The position numbers and the translations under genes were made by a program. Positions 7,906-10,996 of a DNA stretch of 10,996 nucleotides are shown here, piece after piece. The notes below the pieces were generated by a model. It did not search any database and was not told the origin of the DNA. It saw nothing but the letters and a program-made list of their open reading frames with translations. Every line of letters starts with the position of its first letter. Position 1 is the stretch's first letter. The stretch covers positions 1 to 10,996 of the forward strand of contig CAKSGI010000055.1 in assembly GCA_934454005.1 (NCBI GenBank), given 5' to 3'. The DNA comes from an uncultured Eubacteriales bacterium (GTDB taxonomy: Bacteria; Bacillota_A; Clostridia; Oscillospirales; Acutalibacteraceae).

Positions 7906-8277
7906 CTATTCTACTCCACAGTTTATAACCGGAAAGAAACCATTCATATTTAAATCCATATATAATGTTTGTCCATTTGCCATCGCTTGTAAAACTAGAT
8001 AACATAAATTTGATAATCCTGGACCTCCCAATATAGCTGCTGCTGTCCCTGCTATAGCTCCAGCAGGACCTCCTAACATACTCATAACACCACTTATAGC
8101 AACTGCCATTGCCGCTGGACCTAGAGTAGCTGCTGTCCCTAGCAATCCCTTTAACTCTTCTCCATGAAGAGAAACTATTCTCACTCCCCCAATAATATTT
8201 CTTGCTTCATCCTCACTAATTAATTCATAATTTTTTGGTAATACTAAATCTGTTGTTTTTGGTCGTTTCCCTATCAT
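7906..8277 (-). CDS. Double-glycine-leader bacteriocin-like precursor
   Basis: This is a 123-aa precursor with a 31-residue leader ending LISEDEARNIIGG. Relative to the cleavage site it has S-11, E-8, I-4, G-2 and G-1, as in leaders cut by C39-peptidase ABC exporters. The predicted core is 92 aa, rich in Gly and Ala with GxxxG-like and LGGP repeats (MLGGPAGAIAGTAAAILGGP), consistent with a membrane-inserting helix. It has two cysteines (core positions 61 and 89) that could form a disulfide. The ATG at 8277 has AAGGGAG eight bases upstream; an earlier TTG at 8295 would overlap that site. A four-TM gene follows at once. No exporter is in the window. The core is long for a class II bacteriocin and matches no family I can name. 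Confidence 0.75.
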   Translation of the reverse strand: MIGKRPKTTDLVLPKNYELISEDEARNIIGGVRIVSLHGEELKGLLGTAATLGPAAMAVAISGVMSMLGGPAGAIAGTAAAILGGPGLSNLCYLVLQAMANGQTLYMDLNMNGFFPVINCGVE

Positions 8278-8310
8278 AAAATTAACTCCCTTCAAAGCTT
8301 TTAAAATTAC

Positions 8311-8335
8311 CTACACCACAAAATAGATGCTGTTA
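8311..8335 (-). repeat. Inverted copy of the conserved element core (copy B)
   Basis: The 25-bp core, including CATCTATTTTGTGGTGTAG, is repeated exactly but reads on the minus strand, opposite to the four other copies. Only the core and a short TTGCTA-like neighbour (AGCAATAAA, 8338-8346) are shared; the flanking T-rich part is missing. It lies 33-58 bp upstream of the double-glycine precursor start, where a promoter or leader would be. It may be a promoter/operator or a recombination site. I saw no terminator hairpin between the M48 gene stop and this element. Confidence 0.75.
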
Positions 8336-8398
8336 TTTATTGCTAGAATAACTAATACACAATTTATTAAAATATACGAATTAATCTTTTTTATCTTC

Positions 8399-9478
8399 CT
8401 AATCTTTTATAAACTGTATCCTCCTCTCTAGTGGTATTGATCTAGACAACCAACTTTTATTAGATTGCTTAACATTATCCTTTTTCATTGCATTTAAAGC
8501 TTCCAAACATTTTTCTTTCCCTATTGTCTGTAATGCATATTTATCTGCGTTTAGCTCTGTTTTCTCGTATGAATAACGTCTTAATGGTATCGCAAAAATA
8601 AGGAATGTTATAATTGGTATAAGAAACGCAAATTGATTCTTTATTATTCCACTAAAAACATCAGGGCCAATAGTCAAATAAGCCAATAAAAATATAAAAA
8701 AAGCATGATTAATAAAGATTACTTTTCTATTTTTCATATGTCCCATTTCATGAGCTATAACATAATCCTTTATTGTTTGATTAAGTCTAAACGTATCATC
8801 CATTATAAAAATAGTTCTTGTCAAACAACCAGCCATCCCATATAATTTATATAGATGGTTACGAATTGTACTATATGGATATACTACATTTATTTTGTAT
8901 TGATCTACTGTACTCACATTAATGCTTAAAAAATAAAAAAGAATAATTTTCCTAAAACTCAATAACGTATAGGCTATAAAAATAAATAGCCCAAATTTCC
9001 AAGTAGACGAAAGTAAACCAGTTGCCACTAAATAAGCTATTGGCAGGAAAACTAACAACAATGTAAAGTCTAATAACCGGTGGACAAGCTTAGCCGGTCT
9101 ATTATCCCATGTAAATTTACAAATACGACCTTTAATATGTAATTTTATAGTTGCTCCAGAAAAAAAACTTACAAAATTACTTTTTTCCGCAGTAAACAGA
9201 ACAAAAAATAAACATTTAAACCAACCTAAATTTTGCTCATATATTTCATCATAGAAATCTTTATTTAAAGTTTCCTCTTGACTTACATTTATGAAAAGTG
9301 GAAACTTAACATATAGGCATATTCCAGAACAAATTAACATCGTTCCTAAACAAATAGTTGCAAATAAAGGTTCCTCTATAGCTGTCATAAATGTGGAACT
9401 TATAAATATAAAGATTGCAAATACACAGCATAATAGCATGACTAAGTTAGAAGTCGAAAATTGTTTTCTACTACGCAA
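8399..9478 (-). CDS. M48 family membrane zinc metalloprotease
   Basis: This is a 359-aa Ste24/HtpX-like integral membrane protease. Hydrophobic segments are at about 12-32, 38-60, 135-156, 160-185, 255-270 and 283-298. The catalytic zinc site is HEMGH at 243-247 (DYVIAHEMGHMKNRK), and the third ligand is Glu308 in ELNADKYA (308-315), the usual ExxxD element. The C-terminal SIPLERRIQFIKD resembles the PxxxRI tail of the family. The start appears to be TTG at 9478, overlapping the end of the 58-aa peptide gene by eight bases; upstream there is only GGGGG, so initiation probably depends on translational coupling. This arrangement suggests that it processes, exports or protects against that peptide. 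A general quality-control role is also possible. Confidence 0.85.
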   Translation of the reverse strand: MRSRKQFSTSNLVMLLCCVFAIFIFISSTFMTAIEEPLFATICLGTMLICSGICLYVKFPLFINVSQEETLNKDFYDEIYEQNLGWFKCLFFVLFTAEKSNFVSFFSGATIKLHIKGRICKFTWDNRPAKLVHRLLDFTLLLVFLPIAYLVATGLLSSTWKFGLFIFIAYTLLSFRKIILFYFLSINVSTVDQYKINVVYPYSTIRNHLYKLYGMAGCLTRTIFIMDDTFRLNQTIKDYVIAHEMGHMKNRKVIFINHAFFIFLLAYLTIGPDVFSGIIKNQFAFLIPIITFLIFAIPLRRYSYEKTELNADKYALQTIGKEKCLEALNAMKKDNVKQSNKSWLSRSIPLERRIQFIKD

Positions 9479-9647
9479 TTCCTGTCGCCCCCACAGCTAA
9501 CATTATAACTTGACTAGATGACAACAAAGGAACAAGTAAAGGAATTGCAACTATAGGATTTGTACCTCTTGCGGCGTCTATACAATCTTTTATCACAGGC
9601 CAAGCCTGACTTGCTGCAACCGGGCCTATAAGATTTTTTTGAGCCAT
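9471..9647 (-). CDS. 58-aa hydrophobic peptide, candidate bacteriocin or signal precursor
   Basis: The protein starts MAQKNLIGPVAASQAWPVIK, then has a short polar stretch with one cysteine (DCIDAARGTNP), and ends in a long hydrophobic segment (PIVAIPLLVPLLSSSQVIML) with a Gly/Ala tail. There is no double-glycine motif and no classical signal peptide. The ATG at 9647 is supported by AAGGGAG eight bases upstream, the same site and spacing as the double-glycine precursor; the in-frame start at 9680 lacks one. The stop overlaps the TTG start of the M48 protease gene. I do not recognise the family. It could be a leaderless or protease-matured bacteriocin, or a pheromone precursor. Confidence 0.65.
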   Translation of the reverse strand: MAQKNLIGPVAASQAWPVIKDCIDAARGTNPIVAIPLLVPLLSSSQVIMLAVGATGIA

Positions 9648-9673
9648 AATAAGCACTCCCTTAATAACTTGTT

Positions 9674-9688
9674 TTGACATGATGTCAA
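9674..9688. promoter_or_regulatory. 15-bp perfect palindrome upstream of the 58-aa peptide
   Basis: TTGACAT-G-ATGTCAA is a perfect inverted repeat with 7-bp arms. It lies about 14 bp upstream of the ribosome site of the 58-aa peptide gene, inside a leader region of roughly 175 bp (9648-9823) without any other gene. It resembles an operator for a dimeric regulator. Each arm also matches TTGACA, but no properly placed -10 suits the peptide gene, so I do not call it a promoter. Confidence 0.35.
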
Positions 9689-9758
9689 GAAAATAATAAA
9701 CAAAAAAATTTTGCTATTTTGAACAACATTATGTTTTACATTTTATTCTGTTTTTAAT

Positions 9759-9836
9759 ATTTGCTACTATAACAGCATCTATTTTGTGGTGTAGATTAAT
9801 TTTTTGCCCTGTTATTTTTTTAATTACTTTATTTTC
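9759..9836 (+). repeat. Conserved intergenic element, copy E
   Basis: It shares the 25-bp core exactly with copies A, B and D and the long form with A, C and D. It has the three-base-longer variant GCTACTATAACAG, as in copy C, and GCCCTGTTA where the others have GTTCTGTTA. On the minus strand it starts at the stop codon of the 54-aa gene (9824) and leads towards the 58-aa peptide. Similarity to the other copies ends at about 9759, where the peptide-family relic seen elsewhere is replaced by unrelated sequence. Confidence 0.85.
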
Positions 9837-9988
9837 CCTTTTAACACAAATACTACAGCTAAAAGTTCACCTATAATTGTAACTATTCCAAATATTATAT
9901 GTGGCAAATTATTACTCCTAAGCACAGTACATATAATAAAAATAATTACAGCTATAATATTTAGTACACAAACTAATTTCAAATACAT
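9824..9988 (-). CDS. 54-aa two-TM protein, putative immunity protein
   Basis: The protein starts MYLKLVCVLNIIAVIIFIIC, has the short polar turn TVLRSNNLPH, and then a second membrane segment (IIFGIVTIIGELLAVVFVL) ending KGKIK. It aligns without gaps over all 54 residues with the product at 10562-10726, which has VCVLNII/TCVLNII near the N-terminus and VLKxxIK at the C-terminus. Conservation of the intact frame between two diverged copies supports a real gene. The ribosome site (AGAGAGGA or AGAGGAA) lies in the end of a peptide-gene relic that stops six bases before the ATG. Tiny two-TM proteins placed directly after bacteriocin-like genes are often immunity proteins; that role is inferred. 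Confidence 0.7.
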   Translation of the reverse strand: MYLKLVCVLNIIAVIIFIICTVLRSNNLPHIIFGIVTIIGELLAVVFVLKGKIK

Positions 9989-9994
9989 TTCCTC

Positions 9995-10033
9995 TTACCA
10001 TCCTCTCTGATTAGTTAATTCATAATATTTATT
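9995..10033 (-). pseudogene. 3' tail of the small peptide family (copy E)
   Basis: The minus-strand codons read NKYYELTNQRGW followed by TAA. This matches the end of copy A (KFYELVNQGGWQV) and of copy D (NRYYSLAGQRR). Upstream of it there is no peptide body: the frame runs straight into the 3' end of the 119-aa membrane-protein gene. The tail is therefore a scar left when the body was replaced or deleted, and it still supplies the ribosome site for the next 54-aa gene. A 21-codon ATG frame from 10060 exists but overlaps the 119-aa gene. Confidence 0.55.
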
Positions 10034-10034
10034 A

Positions 10035-10394
10035 CTATGAATTATTATTTTTAAATTCATTCTTGAAAAATAAGACTAAAATTACTAAATCAGCTAATAT
10101 TATCAATAAGCATAATAACATTAACATTGTATTGTAAAGCAATAGTGCCATACATAAAAGGTTCATAATGGTATCAACTACATATCCTGCTGTAAATGGC
10201 AGTAATGTGTTTTTATTTATGCATTTCACAGAAATTAAGATAGTAAAAAATAGAGGGATATCCAGTGCAATTAATTCTATATCGTTATTAGCGTAAGTAT
10301 TCATAATCCTAATAATAGTTAAAATAACTGCAGCAGCAATATTTATCCAGAAAAACAGTTTGAGTTTATCTACCCCTTTTATTTTTTCTAACAC
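10035..10394 (-). CDS. 119-aa four-TM membrane protein, putative immunity protein
   Basis: The product is 119 aa with four hydrophobic segments: about 11-29 (LKLFFWINIAAAVILTII), 39-58 (IELIALDIPLFFTILIS), 65-87 (TAGYVVDTIMNLLCMALLL) and 89-111 (MLMLLCLLIILADLVILVLFF), ending in a short basic/Asn tail. No family is recognised. Translation starts at a GTG (10394) with a strong AGGAGG seven bases upstream. That site overlaps the TAG stop of peptide copy C, so the peptide and this gene would be coupled as in a toxin/immunity pair. Its stop is followed at once by a relic tail from another peptide copy, a sign that the gene was brought in or left by recombination. Confidence 0.65.
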   Translation of the reverse strand: MLEKIKGVDKLKLFFWINIAAAVILTIIRIMNTYANNDIELIALDIPLFFTILISVKCINKNTLLPFTAGYVVDTIMNLLCMALLLYNTMLMLLCLLIILADLVILVLFFKNEFKNNNS

Positions 10395-10405
10395 AAAGAT
10401 ACCTC

Positions 10406-10498
10406 CTAACTGGCAAGTTCATAAAACCTACTCTCAAACCCAATCGTAGGATTCACTGCCAAAACTCCAGCTCGTATAGCCCACTTGTTTGTTGATAT
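10406..10498 (-). pseudogene. Small bacteriocin-like peptide, copy C, probably inactive
   Basis: The open frame reads ISTNKWAIRAGVLAVNPTIG then FESRFYELAS-TAG. It has the TGG (Trp) codon where copies A and D have TGA, but the start codon position is ATA instead of ATG and I see no ribosome site. Compared with copy A it lacks about six residues (ALIITG), and its TAG falls where the relatives have a glutamine codon. It may be an eroded gene. The coupled 119-aa membrane-protein gene downstream suggests that it once encoded an active peptide. Confidence 0.45.
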
Positions 10499-10575
10499 TT
10501 GCTACTATAACAGCATATATTTTGTGGTGTAGATTAATTTTTTGTTCTGTTATTTTTTAAATCATTTTATTCTTT
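10497..10575 (+). repeat. Conserved intergenic element, copy C
   Basis: This is the same element as copies A, D and E, with one change in the core (CATATATTTTGTGG). From about 10523 to 10640 it belongs to a longer direct repeat with 10879-10996, a period of 356 bp and a single difference (TGA versus TAA stop of the 54-aa-type gene). The repeat therefore spans the 3' half of the 54-aa gene plus the element. Confidence 0.85.
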
Positions 10576-10726
10576 CTTTTAGTACACTAATTAAAGTGAA
10601 AATTTCGCTTAAAATTACAGTTGAACCAATTACTGTATACGTTGAGTCGTTAAAACTAATAATAGTAGTAAACAGTAAGAGAATCACAACTATAATATTT
10701 AGAACACAAGTAGTTTTCAGATTCAT
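10562..10726 (-). CDS. 54-aa two-TM protein, paralog, putative immunity protein
   Basis: The protein starts MNLKTTCVLNIIVVILLLFT, has a polar turn (TIISFNDSTY) and a second membrane segment (TVIGSTVILSEIFTLISVL), and ends KERIK. It is a same-length paralog of the product at 9824-9988. Its C-terminal half is nearly identical at DNA level to the partial copy at the right edge of the window. The ribosome site AAAGGAG overlaps the last codons of peptide copy D, whose TGA-TAA stops come just before the ATG. The arrangement implies co-translation with that peptide. The immunity role is inferred from pairing and size only. Confidence 0.68.
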   Translation of the reverse strand: MNLKTTCVLNIIVVILLLFTTIISFNDSTYTVIGSTVILSEIFTLISVLKERIK

Positions 10727-10733
10727 TTTTTTA

Positions 10734-10856
10734 TCATCTCCTTTGTCCAGCTAATGAATAATATCTATTTTGAAATGAAACAATAAATATTGGTACAATA
10801 ACTGGTCCTAAAAGTGCTAAAACTCCAACTCGTATAGCTCACTTATTTTTTGACAT
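10734..10856 (-). pseudogene. Small bacteriocin-like peptide, copy D, with an internal TGA
   Basis: From ATG at 10856 the frame reads M-S-K-N-K, then TGA, then AIRVGVLALLGPVIVPIFIV and SFQNRYYSLAGQRR before TGA-TAA. It is the best preserved family member apart from the internal stop, which sits where copy C has TGG (Trp). The last TGA sits where copy E has TGG. No alternative start codon is available between the internal TGA and the hydrophobic body, and there is no clear ribosome site at the ATG. Most likely it is inactivated. The hydrophobic body with a polar aromatic tail suggests a membrane-active peptide. Confidence 0.5.
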
Positions 10857-10930
10857 TTGCTACTAACAGCATCTATTTTGTGGTGTAGATTAATTTTTTG
10901 TTCTGTTATTTTTTAAATTATTTTATTCTT
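10854..10930 (+). repeat. Conserved intergenic element, copy D
   Basis: This copy has the exact 25-bp core and full-length flanks, as in copy A. On the plus strand TTGACA (10850-10855) precedes TATTTT in the core by 18 bp, and copy A has TTAACA at the same place. A promoter reading rightward, antisense to the 54-aa-type gene, is therefore conceivable but unproven. Confidence 0.85.
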
Positions 10931-10996
10931 TCTTTTAGTACACTAATTAAAGTGAAAATTTCGCTTAAAATTACAGTTGAACCAATTACTGTATAC
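10918..10996 (-). CDS. 54-aa-type two-TM protein, partial at the window edge
   Basis: Only the last 25 codons are inside the window (YTVIGSTVILSEIFTLISVL then KERIK-TAA). The encoded residues are identical to the end of the product at 10562-10726, and the DNA differs only at the stop codon. This is a very recent duplication or conversion of the same gene, and it shows that the array continues to the right of the window. Confidence 0.7.
   Translation of the reverse strand, partial: YTVIGSTVILSEIFTLISVLKERIK

Noticed and set aside
7895..8005. N-terminal extension of the 126-aa membrane protein to 8005
   Set aside because: The extension overlaps the bacteriocin-like gene and has no ribosome site, while the ATG at 7894 has an excellent one.
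9804..10010. Plus-strand open frames at 9804-10010 and 10542-10754
   Set aside because: They are antisense shadows of the two paralogous 54-aa genes, which have matching frames and ribosome sites on the minus strand.
10734..10856. Genetic code with TGA as tryptophan
   Set aside because: Neighbouring intact genes use TGG for Trp in the normal way, and copy A has a TGA replacing an arginine codon plus a frameshift, which points to decay.
10860..10905. Small protein encoded across the conserved element (ITEQKINLHHKI frame)
   Set aside because: The frame is open in several copies but begins after a stop with no start codon or ribosome site, and it ends at different places. Conservation is better explained by a DNA or RNA element.
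7285..10930. CRISPR array or integron attC-like cassette array
   Set aside because: The repeats are too few and spaced 350-2500 bp apart with coding cargo, so this is not CRISPR. The element lacks the paired R/L box structure of attC sites, and no integrase is visible.

Overview
The window is AT-rich and looks like a chromosomal segment of a low-GC, endospore-forming Firmicute, most likely a Clostridium-type organism. The evidence is the A/T-rich codon use, strong AGGAGG/AGGGAG ribosome sites, TTG and GTG starts, and the conserved order of a SpoVB/YabM-type flippase, MazG and HU. All functional names come from sequence motifs and family knowledge read by eye; no database search was run.

Left part (1-2200). 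Two plus-strand genes, a TIM-barrel sugar-phosphate isomerase/epimerase-like protein and the NrdR repressor, converge on a minus-strand zinc-ribbon membrane protein (DUF4870/Tic20-like). A large nested hairpin lies in the convergent gap.

Middle part (2120-6904, minus strand). A class B penicillin-binding protein with a variant KTA in place of KTG has its own terminator. It is followed by a promoter and a cluster of SpoVB/YabM-like flippase, mazG and hup, closed by a terminator. This is housekeeping, envelope and sporulation content. The S4-domain, yabP and divIC genes that usually follow hup in clostridia are absent.

Right part (7090-10996, minus strand). This is a decayed and rearranged bacteriocin/immunity-like accessory locus. 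Intact genes are: a double-glycine-leader bacteriocin-like precursor (123 aa) followed by a four-TM probable immunity protein; a 58-aa hydrophobic peptide overlapping an M48 membrane metalloprotease; a four-TM 119-aa protein; and two paralogous 54-aa two-TM proteins, with the tail of a third paralog at the window edge. Between them lie remnants of a second small-peptide family ending in a Y-Y/F-E-L-x-N-Q-x-G-W-like tail. At least four copies of a conserved ~75-bp intergenic element, with a near-invariant 25-bp core, mark the unit boundaries. A fifth copy of the core is inverted and sits in the 5' leader region of the double-glycine precursor gene. Short peptide genes are closely followed by membrane-protein genes whose ribosome site overlaps the peptide stop, as expected for toxin/immunity pairs.

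The overall picture is a modular peptide/immunity cassette array, comparable in concept to the bacteriocin-immunity region of streptococcal blp loci. It appears to be shuffled by recombination in the shared elements. The dedicated C39 ABC exporter expected for the double-glycine peptide is not in the window.
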